The notes: generated by a model from the sequence alone, not told the origin. Counted from the stretch's first letter, positions 1-8,512 are shown. The stretch: 64,000 nt of DNA from Rossellomorea sp. y25 (GCF_038049935.1 NZ_CP145886.1:558001-622000), one strand, 5' to 3'. Translations and numbers: made by a program.

Positions 1-2
1 TG

Positions 3-863
3 ATTCCATTTGCGATTCAGCATGCCTATGTTTTACTGTTGATCGTGCTGGGCCGGGATGAGCGGGTAAGTGCCGAAATGATTCCTGCTTTGGTATCAGG
101 CTCATTTATCCTTCTTGGATTGTTGAATGATATTTACGCAGTGATCCCGCTCTTTTATTATGTGACTTTCGCTGCGGTGTATATCGGCGTATCGTTCATT
201 GAACCGAAGGAAAAGAAACAAACAAAGGATGTTCTGCTGGTCTTAGGTTTCCTGCATGTGCTCCTCTTCTTACTTGAACTATTCGAATACGATTGGCGCT
301 TTGTCTTAGTCGGCATTCAGGCTACTGCCCTTTTATGGCTTGCGGGAAGAAGGGAAAGCTATCTTGGTTTGATCGCTTCCATTCTTTTGATGATGGGTTC
401 ATTCCTCGGGGTACCGGGTGGTGCATCTGATGATTTCTTTACGATTGAGCTGCCGATTTTTGTGATCGCTTTTGGGTATGTGCATCTGTTTTCCCGCTAC
501 AATAAGAGTGAGTCCTCGTTCTTAAACGTGTCGACAACGGCGATTAAAGTCGTGTTGACGGGGCTTGTGATGTTCTTCGTATTACGTTTAACGGATTTCA
601 TTGTGATCGGCTGGGAATATACCCCGCGGACAACCGCCTTCACCGTAGCGATTGCGGCTCTGTCCATTGCTTATCTCATCTTCGGTGAAAGCAGGAAGGA
701 CACCTTTTACCGCTGGGTGGGGATCAGCTTTTTAGCTCTGGCATTGATCAAATTCTTCCTGGCAGATCTCGTGTTCCTGGATTTCACGATCCGTGCCATG
801 ATCCTGATTCCAATCGGGGCGATCGGTCTTGTGTTATCAAGAATTTTATATAAAAAGAAATAA
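3..863 (+). CDS. Polytopic membrane protein, DUF2339-like (C-terminal part)
   Basis: The frame is open from base 3 with no stop, so the 5' end lies outside the window; a TTG at 39 is only an internal candidate. At least 286 residues are visible, almost all hydrophobic, with about nine to ten predicted membrane segments and short loops. The end (FLADLVFLDFTIRAMILIPIGAIGLVLS followed by a lysine-rich tail, quoted in parts) has the pattern I associate with DUF2339 membrane proteins, whose C-terminus carries a conserved 'K-hydrophobic-D-x5-R' stretch. No catalytic motif is visible and the function of this family is not known to me. A promoter for the next unit starts just after its stop. Family assignment is from pattern memory, so moderate. 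Confidence 0.6.
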   Translation: MPFAIQHAYVLLLIVLGRDERVSAEMIPALVSGSFILLGLLNDIYAVIPLFYYVTFAAVYIGVSFIEPKEKKQTKDVLLVLGFLHVLLFLLELFEYDWRFVLVGIQATALLWLAGRRESYLGLIASILLMMGSFLGVPGGASDDFFTIELPIFVIAFGYVHLFSRYNKSESSFLNVSTTAIKVVLTGLVMFFVLRLTDFIVIGWEYTPRTTAFTVAIAALSIAYLIFGESRKDTFYRWVGISFLALALIKFFLADLVFLDFTIRAMILIPIGAIGLVLSRILYKKK

Positions 864-868
864 ACACA

Positions 869-898
869 TTGCAAAAGCTTTCAGAATAATTATATAAT
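869..898 (+). promoter_or_regulatory. SigA-type promoter of the ABC-F leader
   Basis: TTGCAA (869-874), an 18-nt spacer and a perfect TATAAT (893-898). It sits between the upstream stop codon and the leader peptide, so the transcript would start near 905 and carry a leader of about 375 nt before the ABC-F gene. Confidence 0.7.
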
Positions 899-942
899 GA
901 TGATATTAACTAACGTGTAATGGAGAAGGAGGTGGAATTGAG

Positions 943-1056
943 ATGAATCGTTCTGTAGGGTTGCGTGGAAAGTATTTAGACTATATTTACATTTGCCGTG
1001 CAATTTTTCATGCATTTGCGTTCAAGGGGACACGTATGCCCTTTTTCAGCAAGTGA
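943..1056 (+). CDS. Leader peptide of the ABC-F gene (37 aa)
   Basis: A 37-codon frame starts with ATG at 943 behind a strong ribosome site (AAGGAGG, 927-933) and ends at 1054-1056. The peptide is basic and aromatic (MNRSVGLRGKYLDYIYICR..., ending MPFFSK) with no recognisable domain. It is followed 58 nt later by a strong rho-independent hairpin and then by an ABC-F gene. In Firmicutes, ABC-F resistance genes are commonly preceded by a short translated frame whose stalling by a ribosome-targeting drug controls a downstream terminator; that role is inferred here from the layout. The first codons lie inside an 11-bp long-range complement to 1081-1091. Confidence 0.65.
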   Translation: MNRSVGLRGKYLDYIYICRAIFHAFAFKGTRMPFFSK

Positions 1057-1114
1057 ATATGAATACTGAACGGTAAGAGGTCTCAATTCCAATCACTTTT
1101 CTATAAAGAATCGG

Positions 1115-1144
1115 AAAAAGGGGGCGTTTTCGCTCTCTTTTTTT
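1115..1144 (+). terminator. Attenuator terminator before the ABC-F gene
   Basis: A 12-bp stem (1115-1126 with 1131-1142, two G-U pairs) with a TTTT loop runs into a T-rich tract. Because the ABC-F gene lies downstream in the same transcript, this is best read as a conditional terminator. Confidence 0.75.
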
Positions 1145-1280
1145 ATGCCTTCTTTTATAAAAGGGGGAAATGCGTACAATCGCATTTCATGTCAGCCATG
1201 GGTGAGCCTTCTGCTTCCTCATGGCTTTTTTGTGATAAAAACCTCTTACCTTAAAATAGATGACCGAAAGGAAGAGGAAA

Positions 1281-3158
1281 ATGATACTATGCAGTGCACA
1301 GGAATTAAGCAAGATGTTTGGAGGACATTTAATATTTGAGGACTTATCCTTTGAAATACCAGAAAGAGCAAGAGTCGGTCTCGTTGGCAGAAATGGGACG
1401 GGGAAGACGACGATATTTAAATTATTATCAGGAGTCGAATCCCCTGATAAAGGTCTTGTTCATTTAAAGAAGGGAGCCAGGGTAGGCTACCTTGCGCAAA
1501 TCCCTCATTATCCGGAAGGTACGAAAGGACTTGACGTATTACGCTCTGCGTTTTCCGAATTAATCAAGACCGGTGAGCGATTAAAAGAATTGGAATATCA
1601 AATGGGGACGGAGCAAGATGCCGATACTCTCAACCGATTATTAGAGGAATACGGCAAAACCCAGGACCGATTCACTCTTGCCGGGGGATATGAAATTGAA
1701 TCCAATATTTCAAAGATCGTCAATGGATTGGACATCAGTGAATTGGTGGATAAGGACTTCAATGACTGCAGCGGTGGGGAACAAACGAAGCTTTGTTTAG
1801 GCTTGATACTTTTGCAAAAACCTGACCTTCTGCTCCTTGATGAACCAACGAACCACCTGGATATCGGAGCCGTGGAATGGCTGGAGGATTTTTTGAGAGA
1901 GTATGAGGGCACCGTCGTCTGTATTTCCCATGATCGCTATTTTCTCGATAACGTGATTACGAAGGTGTATGACTTAGAGGACGGGGAATTGACGATTTAT
2001 CATACGAATTACTCCGGTTTTGTGAAGGAAAAGGAAGAACGTTTGATGATCGAATTTCAAGCCTATCAGGAGCAACAGAAGAAAATCAAGAAAATGAAAG
2101 AAGCCATTAAACGATTGAAAGAATGGGCTAATCAGGCTAATCCTCCTAACGAAGCTTTGCATAAACGGGCACGTAACATGGAGAGGGCGTTAGAACGGAT
2201 GGAGAAGATCAAGCGCCCGGTTCTGGACCGTAAGAAGATGGGATTGGAATTTGAGGAAACGGATCGAAGCGGGAAAATCGTTTTTTCCATGGAGGGTGCT
2301 TCAAAGGCTTATGGAGACAAAAGCTTGTTCAGTGGCGCCGATCTCCTCGTCCACTTCAAGGATCGTACTGCGATTGTCGGACAGAATGGAACCGGTAAAT
2401 CAACGATTATCAGAATGCTTCTCGGGGAAGAAACCGCCGATGCAGGTGTTGTGAAAGTCGGAAGCAACGTGAAATTAGGTTACCTTTCTCAGCACTTTAC
2501 GGTGGCGGATCCAAGTGTTCGTTTGATTGATGCGTTCCGGGAAGAGGTTCCAGTGACAGAGGGGGATGCCCGGCATATTCTAGCTAAATTTTTATTTTAT
2601 GGACCGAATGTGTTCAGGAAAGTAGGCCAGCTGAGCGGTGGGGAAAAAATGAGACTCCGCCTTGCCCAATTGATGCATCAGGACATTAACTTCCTTGTCC
2701 TTGATGAGCCGACGAACCATCTGGATATCGACTCACGAGAAGTGTTGGAGGACGCCCTGGAGGACTTTAAAGGCACGATCCTGGCTGTCTCTCATGACCG
2801 GTACTTTTTAAATAAGTTATTTAAGAAAACGTACTGGATTCATAAAGGGGAGCTCTATTTCTTTGATGGACCCTATAGCTGGGCAAAAGAAAAGCTGCCT
2901 GAGCTGGTTCCCCAGGAAGTGCCTGCAACACCCGTGAAAAAACAAGCAGCCCCTAAAGCTGTGCCGAAAAAAGCGTCGCGGACGATGGAGGAAATAGAAG
3001 CTGAGCTTGAACAGGTTGAAGAAGAAATTTTTGCTATTGAAGAGAAGCTTCTCTCACAAGGGGACTTGGACATTCTTCAGGAGTTATATAGGGAAAAAGA
3101 ACAGAAAGAGCAGGATCGGGACAAAATGTATCAGGAGTTAGAAGAATTATTGGCGTAG
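1281..3158 (+). CDS. ABC-F family ATPase, probable ribosome-protection protein
   Basis: 625 residues with two ABC cassettes and no membrane segments, the ABC-F design. Cassette 1 has Walker A GRNGTGKTT (about residue 36), a CSGGEQ signature and Walker B LLLLDEPTNHLD; cassette 2 has GQNGTGKST, LSGGEKMRLRL and LVLDEPTNHLD. A basic, coiled linker of about 85 residues (QAYQEQQKKIKKMKE...) lies between them, the segment that reaches the ribosomal E site and peptidyl-transferase centre in this family. The C-terminal extension is helical and charged. ATG 1281 is preferred over the upstream in-frame ATG (1260) because GGAAGAGG lies 4-11 nt before it. The attenuator leader suggests induction by translation inhibitors, like VmlR- or VgaL-type genes; a housekeeping ABC-F role cannot be excluded. 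Confidence 0.85.
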   Translation: MILCSAQELSKMFGGHLIFEDLSFEIPERARVGLVGRNGTGKTTIFKLLSGVESPDKGLVHLKKGARVGYLAQIPHYPEGTKGLDVLRSAFSELIKTGERLKELEYQMGTEQDADTLNRLLEEYGKTQDRFTLAGGYEIESNISKIVNGLDISELVDKDFNDCSGGEQTKLCLGLILLQKPDLLLLDEPTNHLDIGAVEWLEDFLREYEGTVVCISHDRYFLDNVITKVYDLEDGELTIYHTNYSGFVKEKEERLMIEFQAYQEQQKKIKKMKEAIKRLKEWANQANPPNEALHKRARNMERALERMEKIKRPVLDRKKMGLEFEETDRSGKIVFSMEGASKAYGDKSLFSGADLLVHFKDRTAIVGQNGTGKSTIIRMLLGEETADAGVVKVGSNVKLGYLSQHFTVADPSVRLIDAFREEVPVTEGDARHILAKFLFYGPNVFRKVGQLSGGEKMRLRLAQLMHQDINFLVLDEPTNHLDIDSREVLEDALEDFKGTILAVSHDRYFLNKLFKKTYWIHKGELYFFDGPYSWAKEKLPELVPQEVPATPVKKQAAPKAVPKKASRTMEEIEAELEQVEEEIFAIEEKLLSQGDLDILQELYREKEQKEQDRDKMYQELEELLA

Positions 3159-3163
3159 GGAAG

Positions 3164-3193
3164 AAGGGGGATGACGACGGAGTCATCTCCCTT
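3164..3193 (+). terminator. Hairpin after the ABC-F gene
   Basis: Twelve-bp stem AAGGGGGATGAC/GTCATCTCCCTT with a six-base loop. The following tract (CCATTATTTCC) is only moderately T-rich, so termination strength is uncertain. Confidence 0.5.
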
Positions 3194-3244
3194 CCATTAT
3201 TTCCAAAGACCTTTGTATAATGAAAAAAGAGAGGATGAGAAGAA

Positions 3245-4219
3245 ATGACAACGAAAGAAGTGATTATCATAGGTGGCGGTTTGTCGGGAATCATGGCTGC
3301 CAGAACGTTAATAGAAAATGGAATAACGGATATCCTGATCATTGAAAAGAGTAAAAGTGTCGGAGGGCGACTCGCCACAAGAAGGATACAAAAAGGAAAA
3401 GCGGATCACGGTGCCCAATTCTTCACAGTGCGTTCCGCAGGACTTCAAAAGGATGTAGAGAATTGGCTCCAGTCAGGCTGGATCAAAAGATGGTTCGGCA
3501 ACCCCTACCCGCGATACACCTCCGTTAATGGAATGAACGCCCTTGCCCAAAAACTGGCCGAAACACTTCCTATAAACCTCAACACAAAAGTCTTCTCCAT
3601 CCGTGATGGGAGGGACGGACCTCTGGAAGTGGTGCTGGATAATGGTGAAAAGATCATTGGGGAACATATCATTGTAACGGCTCCCGTACCTCAGGCCCTT
3701 ACATTGCTGTCTGAAGTCAGGGGCACGGCGCTGTTGAACACTATCACATTCGCTCCATGCTTTGTAGGTATGTTCACCTTTGTTAATGAGAGCATCGTAC
3801 CTGCACCGGGACATAAAGACGAACAGCTGCCCCCGGGAGTAGAACGGGTGGTGGATCATCACAAGAAAGGAATTTCTTCTACCGTAACGGTGAGTGTGTA
3901 TATGAAGGGAGTCTGGTCGAAGAAGCGCTTTGACCTGGAGGACGACACCATTTTGGGTGAAATTCAGAAGGTTGCAGAGCTTCATCTGGGAGAGGGAAAT
4001 CAATTGGTCGATGCTCAATTGAAACGTTGGAAATATGCTGAGGCAGAAGAAGTCCTTCACTCTCCTTATGTGGAACTTGGAAGTGATAAGCGGGTTATGG
4101 TTTGTGGAGATGCCTTTTTAAGGGAAAAGGATGAAGCAGGACGAACACGGTTTGAAAGTGCTTATTTATCCGGGATTTCAGCCGGGGAAAGAGTGGCAGA
4201 AAAGCTGAAGGGAACATGA
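3245..4219 (+). CDS. NAD(P)/FAD-dependent oxidoreductase, renalase-like
   Basis: 324 residues. The N-terminus VIIIGGGLSGIMAARTL is a dinucleotide-binding GxGxxG motif, followed by the second FAD-contact motif GGRLATRR and 'DHGAQFFTVRS', which together mark the amine-oxidase/renalase branch. The C-terminus ends with a typical FAD-binding segment (VCGDAF... AYLSGISAGERVA). Bacterial renalases oxidise aberrant dihydro forms of NAD(P)H; the substrate here is not shown by the sequence. The ATG at 3245 follows GAGGATGAG. It appears to be transcribed alone or with the following GNAT gene. Confidence 0.75.
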   Translation: MTTKEVIIIGGGLSGIMAARTLIENGITDILIIEKSKSVGGRLATRRIQKGKADHGAQFFTVRSAGLQKDVENWLQSGWIKRWFGNPYPRYTSVNGMNALAQKLAETLPINLNTKVFSIRDGRDGPLEVVLDNGEKIIGEHIIVTAPVPQALTLLSEVRGTALLNTITFAPCFVGMFTFVNESIVPAPGHKDEQLPPGVERVVDHHKKGISSTVTVSVYMKGVWSKKRFDLEDDTILGEIQKVAELHLGEGNQLVDAQLKRWKYAEAEEVLHSPYVELGSDKRVMVCGDAFLREKDEAGRTRFESAYLSGISAGERVAEKLKGT

Positions 4220-4316
4220 ACTGTGTAAGGTTGATTGTGGGGGTTCAGTATAACCACCTTATCATCAAGAAACACTAGAAGAGTACATTAATTCAATGAT
4301 AAGAAGAGGAAATAAA

Positions 4317-4832
4317 ATGAACATACAACTAAAGCAAGCGAACCCTGACCATCTCGACACGATTATGGACGTTTACTTGAGATGTAAAAAGGATCTGGAT
4401 GAAAAAGGATTACTTCAATGGAATGAAGTCTACCCGAGCCGTGAATATTTTGAGGAAGAAATGACCAATGAAAATCTGTACGTACTCATGATAGATGAAA
4501 AAATAGCAGGATCCGCGACCCTGAATGAATGGCAGTCCCCGGAATGGTCCGAGATTCCTTGGAGATTTGCGAAGGAGTGGGTGATTCATGCATTGTTTCT
4601 TGATCCCCTTCAGCAGGGAAATGGATTGGGGAAAGTTTTCATGGGGAAGTGTGAAGAGCTCGCTCGTAAAAAAGGGTTCGAGAGTATCAGATTAGATGCG
4701 TATTCGAGGAACACGGGAGCCAATTCCCTTTATGAAAAAATGGGCTATGAGTACCGGGGATCGGTCTATTTTACCTCTAAACCAGAGGGACATCAAGAAT
4801 ATCGATGCTATGAGAAAGCCCTGACTCTCTAA
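4317..4832 (+). CDS. GNAT family N-acetyltransferase
   Basis: 171 residues. The acetyl-CoA binding signature is visible as 'LFLDPLQQGNGLGKVFM' (Q/R-x-x-G-x-G/A motif) followed by 'ARKKGFESIRLDAYSRNTGANSLYEKMGYEYRG', the usual beta5-alpha5 end of the fold. ATG 4317 is chosen because AAGAGG precedes it by 7 nt; the upstream ATG at 4296 has no ribosome site. Substrate unknown. It lies 97 nt after the renalase-like gene in the same direction. Confidence 0.8.
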   Translation: MNIQLKQANPDHLDTIMDVYLRCKKDLDEKGLLQWNEVYPSREYFEEEMTNENLYVLMIDEKIAGSATLNEWQSPEWSEIPWRFAKEWVIHALFLDPLQQGNGLGKVFMGKCEELARKKGFESIRLDAYSRNTGANSLYEKMGYEYRGSVYFTSKPEGHQEYRCYEKALTL

Positions 4833-4934
4833 GATTCAATGGTTGTTCATATGTACCAAGGAAAAGAACATAGGATAAATGGTATACTTGAAGGTACAGT
4901 ATGCGCTGAATAAGATAGCAGGGAAGCGATTATA

Positions 4935-6014
4935 TTGACACCGATTTTGGATGAGGCGAGGGCCTTCATTGAGCAATGTTATCAGGAACTGAATAAAAGC
5001 GAATCAGACATGATGCTTCGCTTACAACAAATAGAAGATGAACTAAAAACAGAAGGGACTTATACCCATACGAGGGAAGAGCTTATGCACGGAGCCAAGA
5101 TGGCATGGAGAAACAGCAATCGCTGTATCGGCCGGTTGTTCTGGAATTCATTGAACGTATTTGACGAAAGGGATGCCTCCACTGAAGATGAGGTGTTCGA
5201 AGCGTTAGAACGGCACCTTGACTATGCTTCTAATAACGGTAGAATACGTCCGACGATTACCATCTTCAGACCGTCACAGCGACATCAACCGGACATCCGA
5301 ATATGGAATCATCAATTGATCAGATATGCTGGCTATGTGGAGGATGGTCAATATATAGGCGATCCCCATTCCATTGCGTTTACCAAGAAATGCGAAGGGT
5401 TCGGCTGGAAAGGGCAGGGGACTCACTTTGATGTCCTGCCTTTCGTCGTGCAGATCGGGGACGGACCTCCACAGTGGAAAGAGATTGATCTTAATCTGAG
5501 ATTGGAGGTTTCCCTGCGTCACCCTGAATTTGACTGGTTTCAGGATTTGGGGTTGAAGTGGTATGGAGTCCCGATCATTTCTGATATGGAATTGAAGATA
5601 GGAGGCATCTCCTATAAAGCGGCTCCGTTTAACGGCTGGTATATGGAAACGGAAATCGGCGCACGGAATCTTGCGGACGAGAATCGCTATAATCTTTTGC
5701 CGAAAGTAGCGAGCTGCATGGGGTTGGAAATGTCGAGAGCGGCAACGTTGTGGAAAGATAAAGCGCTGATCGAGTTGAATATCGCCGTGCTCCATTCCTT
5801 TAAGGAAGATGGGGTAAGCATCGTGGATCATCATACGGCTGCCCAGCAGTTCCGCTTGTTTGAAGAGAACGAGAAGAGCGCTGACCGTGATGTGACCGGG
5901 GATTGGACATGGTTGATTCCGCCTGTGTCACCGGCAACGACTCATATTTTTCATAAAGAATACGACAATACGTGGAATACGACGAATTATTTCTATCAGG
6001 ATAGACCTTATTAA
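4935..6014 (+). CDS. nos: Nitric oxide synthase, oxygenase-only (bacterial NOS)
   Basis: 359 residues, the usual length of Bacillus NOS, which has only the heme/tetrahydrobiopterin oxygenase domain and borrows electrons from cellular flavodoxins. Heme-ligating Cys64 lies in [13 protein letters not shown], and the arginine-binding region reads [23 protein letters not shown]. The C-terminus '[19 protein letters not shown]' is the conserved pterin/dimer end. It makes NO and citrulline from arginine, known in Bacillus to protect against oxidative stress and antibiotics. TTG 4935 is the likely start (AGGGAAG about 8 nt upstream; matches the family N-terminus). A strong terminator follows. NO-sensing nsrR and NO-detoxifying hmp lie 15 kb away in the same window. 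Confidence 0.95.
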   Translation: MTPILDEARAFIEQCYQELNKSESDMMLRLQQIEDELKTEGTYTHTREELMHGAKMAWRNSNRCIGRLFWNSLNVFDERDASTEDEVFEALERHLDYASNNGRIRPTITIFRPSQRHQPDIRIWNHQLIRYAGYVEDGQYIGDPHSIAFTKKCEGFGWKGQGTHFDVLPFVVQIGDGPPQWKEIDLNLRLEVSLRHPEFDWFQDLGLKWYGVPIISDMELKIGGISYKAAPFNGWYMETEIGARNLADENRYNLLPKVASCMGLEMSRAATLWKDKALIELNIAVLHSFKEDGVSIVDHHTAAQQFRLFEENEKSADRDVTGDWTWLIPPVSPATTHIFHKEYDNTWNTTNYFYQDRPY

Positions 6015-6017
6015 GGG

Positions 6018-6053
6018 GAGCTGTTTTCTGTTTCGTGCAGAAAGCAGCTTTTT
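6018..6053 (+). terminator. Terminator of nos
   Basis: AGCTGTTTTCTG pairs with CAGAAAGCAGCT (one G-U), followed by TTTTTT. Confidence 0.85.
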
Positions 6054-6284
6054 TCAATACGTAAAGGGCGGGCGTTTGGACACCTCATAGTATTGAAACC
6101 AAAACCTGAATTCATCAAATAAGACAGGACCATCGAATGTGAAATTCTCAAAGAAATCCTCAAGCAATTCTGCGTCGGCATCATCCATAATGCCAGTCAC
6201 ATAAAGAGGCGTCTTGAATCGTTTGTATAAATCCTCATATCCATAAAAGCTAAACAGATCTTGCAGTTGTTGTTCATTCATCAT
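6054..6284 (-). CDS. Small acidic hypothetical protein
   Basis: About 76 residues, rich in Phe, Asp and Glu (MMNEQQLQDLFSFYGY...), without membrane segment or known motif. An AAGGAAGG ribosome site lies just upstream of ATG 6284 (ATG 6281 is equally possible). I do not recognise the family. Its stop abuts the nos terminator, making a convergent pair, and it is separated from the upstream sortase gene by a terminator. Confidence 0.7.
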   Translation of the reverse strand: MMNEQQLQDLFSFYGYEDLYKRFKTPLYVTGIMDDADAELLEDFFENFTFDGPVLFDEFRFWFQYYEVSKRPPFTY

Positions 6285-6332
6285 CTTCACCTTCCTTACT
6301 AATAGGTTTTCTCTATCTTGTAAAAATATCCA

Positions 6333-6368
6333 TAAAAAAACAGCAGCGGAAGGAGTCCGTGCTGTTTT
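6333..6368 (-). terminator. Terminator of the sortase gene
   Basis: On the minus strand ACAGCACGGA pairs with TCCGCTGCTGT (one bulge), followed by a T-run. Confidence 0.8.
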
Positions 6369-7016
6369 TTATTGCTTCAATTCTGTATAAACGACCAGGC
6401 GCTTGCTGTAGTTTCTTGAGGAACGGTCAAAGTCACCAGTGCAAGTGATCAAATTAAGGGTACTGGCATGGGAGTATCCAAAGATTGATTGAAGGGGGGC
6501 GTCATTCCAAGGATATTCCTTCATGTCTGTTACAACGAAGGTTCGTTCTTCGCCATCTTTATTCTTTACAATGATTTCATCACCTTTTGAAACCTTGTTC
6601 AGGTTATAAAAAATAGCGGGACCATTCCGGCTGTCTACGTGACCCCCGATGACGGCATTACCCGGTTCACCCGGCATATATCCACCTTCGTACCATCCAG
6701 TCTTTTCGAAACTTTCCGTTACGGCCATTTCCCCGTTTTCCTTTAATCCGACAGCTTCTACAGGTGCCGATAAATCGATCGCCGGGATTTCAATGGTCGT
6801 TGGCACGATTCCACTTCGCTCATCTTTAATGATCGTTTCAGCAAATGGGGAAGGGGAAGTAGTGGTACTCGCCATTTGAGCTTTTGGCTTTTCCTCTTGC
6901 TTTTCGATTGTTTGTGTTTTCGCTTTATCCTCTTGAGAACTTGAACTTAATCCTGCAGAACAGGCAGAAATGGGCAATAGTACAAGCACAAGTAGTACAA
7001 CCCTCATAGTATACAT
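6369..7016 (-). CDS. Class F-type sortase, lipoprotein
   Basis: 215 residues. The N-terminus is hydrophobic and ends in a lipobox-like ISAC (Cys19), so the enzyme is probably lipid-anchored outside the membrane. A low-complexity Lys/Glu/Thr linker (20-60) leads into a sortase barrel with the catalytic triad visible: His126 (GGHVDS), Cys192 (NLITCTG) and Arg206 (KRLVVY). The TCTG and 'RSSRNYSKRLVVY' pattern is that of class F sortases. Its likely substrate is the adjacent upstream gene, which ends in an MPNTG sorting signal. AAAGGAGTGG precedes ATG 7016. A 26-nt perfect hairpin lies between the substrate gene and this one. Confidence 0.88.
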   Translation of the reverse strand: MYTMRVVLLVLVLLPISACSAGLSSSSQEDKAKTQTIEKQEEKPKAQMASTTTSPSPFAETIIKDERSGIVPTTIEIPAIDLSAPVEAVGLKENGEMAVTESFEKTGWYEGGYMPGEPGNAVIGGHVDSRNGPAIFYNLNKVSKGDEIIVKNKDGEERTFVVTDMKEYPWNDAPLQSIFGYSHASTLNLITCTGDFDRSSRNYSKRLVVYTELKQ

Positions 7017-7049
7017 TATGTGAAGCCACTCCTTTCATCTTCACACTGG

Positions 7050-7075
7050 GGGACGGACCTTAATAGGTCCGTCCC
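7050..7075 (-). terminator. Intergenic GGGACGGACCT palindrome between wall protein and sortase
   Basis: Perfect 11-bp stem GGGACGGACCT/AGGTCCGTCCC with a 4-nt loop. There is no good T-run on the minus strand, so it may act as an mRNA-processing or partial attenuation hairpin that lowers sortase relative to substrate. The same palindrome recurs at 16262-16316. Confidence 0.5.
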
Positions 7076-7090
7076 TCTCATCTTTTCCTA

Positions 7091-8443
7091 TTATTTTTTG
7101 TGTGTAGCGTATTTTTTCATTCCGAGTGTTGTTCCACCAGCGATGATTAAGAGCGCTGCAAGAAGGAACTCGAATGGGAATTCGTTTCCGGCTGTTCCAC
7201 CCATACCGGTGTTTGGCATTTCAGAAGGCATATTGGCTTTGAATTTGTCAGGGAACTGATCGGCAAATGCTCCTGATAATCCTTTTGCCGGATTCAGCAT
7301 ATGCTCATACGCCATACGGATTTGCTCCCATGATTTTTCATAATCCCCGGCTGCATAGCTATCAAATGCTCCAACAAGTTGCTCAACGTGCATTTGAAGT
7401 CCTTCTGCAAGGGCGTCAGATTTCAAACGGCCATCCGTTGCCGTTTCAAGGAATTTGGAGAATTCTGCACGATATCCATCCAGGTTCTTAAGGGCTTCTT
7501 CTTTTGCTGCTTCATCTTCAGCACCTGTTGCTTCAACATAATCAACGAAGAATCCGATGTGCTTTGACCACATGTCTTTAAATTGGTTACCTGCTTCTTC
7601 ACCATATACAGAAGCGATCGCTGCAGACAGGTCTTCAGTATTAGCATTCAAGGCACCAACAGATGCATCGAAGTCTTCTGATCCGTCAATCCCGTTTTGC
7701 ATCGCCATCGTTGCAAGGGCAGCATGCTCTGTTAATAAGTGGTTAAGGGTTGAACGTAAATCAGTTGCGGGTGTTACAGCCATCGTATTTTCAAACTTCT
7801 CGGGATATTGATCCGTAATGGCACTTGATAATCCTTTTGATACCATTCCCATATGTCCGATTGCTTCACGCTCGTATTCGTAAGCCTTTTCATAGTCTCC
7901 GGCTACATAGCTGTCAAATGCACCGATCAGTTGGTTGATATGCATTTGAAGTCCTTCTGCCAGACTATCAGATTTTAAACGTTCACCCGTTGCCGTTTCA
8001 AGGAAAGTAGAAAACTCTTCTTTATAGCCTGCGAGATTTGCAAGTGCTTCATCTTTTGCCGCTTGATCTTCAGCACCCGTTGCTTTTACATAGTCAACGA
8101 AGAACCCGATGTGATTCGTCCAAATCGTATTGAATTGATTACCGGCTTCTTCACCGTAAACAGAAGCGATCGCTCCTTTTAAATCGGCTGCGTTATCATT
8201 CAGGGCACCGGCTGCTGCGTCAAAATCTTCAGCGCCCTCAGCTCCGCGTCTCATCGCTTCCACTGCTAAGTATGCATGCTCAGTAAGTAAGTGATCTAAT
8301 GTTGTTCTTAATTCTCCTGCTGGAGTATCCACTTTCACCTCGTGTGAATGATCTTCACCGTTGTGGGCTGAAACTGTACCTACAGTCGGTACTAGTAATG
8401 TCATACTTAATGGGACCGCTAAATAACTTTTTTTCATTTTCAT
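7091..8443 (-). CDS. LPXTG-like wall-anchored protein with two histidine-rich helical repeats
   Basis: 450 residues. Signal peptide 1-26 (cut after VSA), then a His/Asp/Glu cluster (HNGEDHSHE). Two long helical repeats follow, about 45-215 and 229-399, with a constant offset of 184 residues. Five histidines are conserved at equivalent places in both: 51/235, 56/240, 111/295, 168/352 and 197/381, in helices (DHLLTEHA, NHIGFFVDY, LQMHINQL, IGHMGM). The C-terminus has MPNTG (409-413), a hydrophobic segment and a basic tail, a variant sorting signal for the neighbouring sortase. Similar repeats are, as I recall, loosely labelled 'copper amine oxidase' in Bacilli although no oxidase domain is seen. 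Metal binding is inferred. Start ATG 8443 follows AAGGAGAG; an ECF promoter lies 40 nt upstream. Confidence 0.85.
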   Translation of the reverse strand: MKMKKSYLAVPLSMTLLVPTVGTVSAHNGEDHSHEVKVDTPAGELRTTLDHLLTEHAYLAVEAMRRGAEGAEDFDAAAGALNDNAADLKGAIASVYGEEAGNQFNTIWTNHIGFFVDYVKATGAEDQAAKDEALANLAGYKEEFSTFLETATGERLKSDSLAEGLQMHINQLIGAFDSYVAGDYEKAYEYEREAIGHMGMVSKGLSSAITDQYPEKFENTMAVTPATDLRSTLNHLLTEHAALATMAMQNGIDGSEDFDASVGALNANTEDLSAAIASVYGEEAGNQFKDMWSKHIGFFVDYVEATGAEDEAAKEEALKNLDGYRAEFSKFLETATDGRLKSDALAEGLQMHVEQLVGAFDSYAAGDYEKSWEQIRMAYEHMLNPAKGLSGAFADQFPDKFKANMPSEMPNTGMGGTAGNEFPFEFLLAALLIIAGGTTLGMKKYATHKK

Positions 8444-8482
8444 ATTGGAATCTCTCCTTTTGGTTTTTTTATATTTTCATAG

Positions 8483-8512
8483 AGCTAACGAGAGGAGTTG
8501 AAACTTGGATCA
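8483..8512 (-). promoter_or_regulatory. ECF sigma promoter of the wall-protein gene
   Basis: Minus-strand TGATCCAA, 14 nt, CGTTAGCT. The same two boxes with the same spacing precede the sigma gene at 10142-10171, so this is almost certainly the site of the locus's own sigma factor. Confidence 0.75.

Larger units (their letters stand above)
899..1265 (+). promoter_or_regulatory. ABC-F attenuator leader RNA
   Basis: Long leader with several exclusive pairings. TGGAATTGAGA (933-943), covering the leader peptide's start region, is the exact complement of 1081-1091. GGTAAGAGG (1072-1080) is the exact complement of 1242-1250, just upstream of the ABC-F ribosome site. Between them lies a terminator (1115-1144), a 7-bp hairpin (1168-1187, AAATGCG/CGCATTT) and a second hairpin with a T-run (AGCCATG 1194-1200 with CATGGCT 1220-1226, then TTTTT). 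The arrangement fits ribosome-mediated attenuation; which pairing is the antiterminator is not settled by eye. Confidence 0.65.

Noticed and set aside
1145..1339. 64-codon frame overlapping the ABC-F start
   Set aside because: It begins in the T-run of the attenuator without a ribosome site and runs through leader hairpins into the ABC-F gene.
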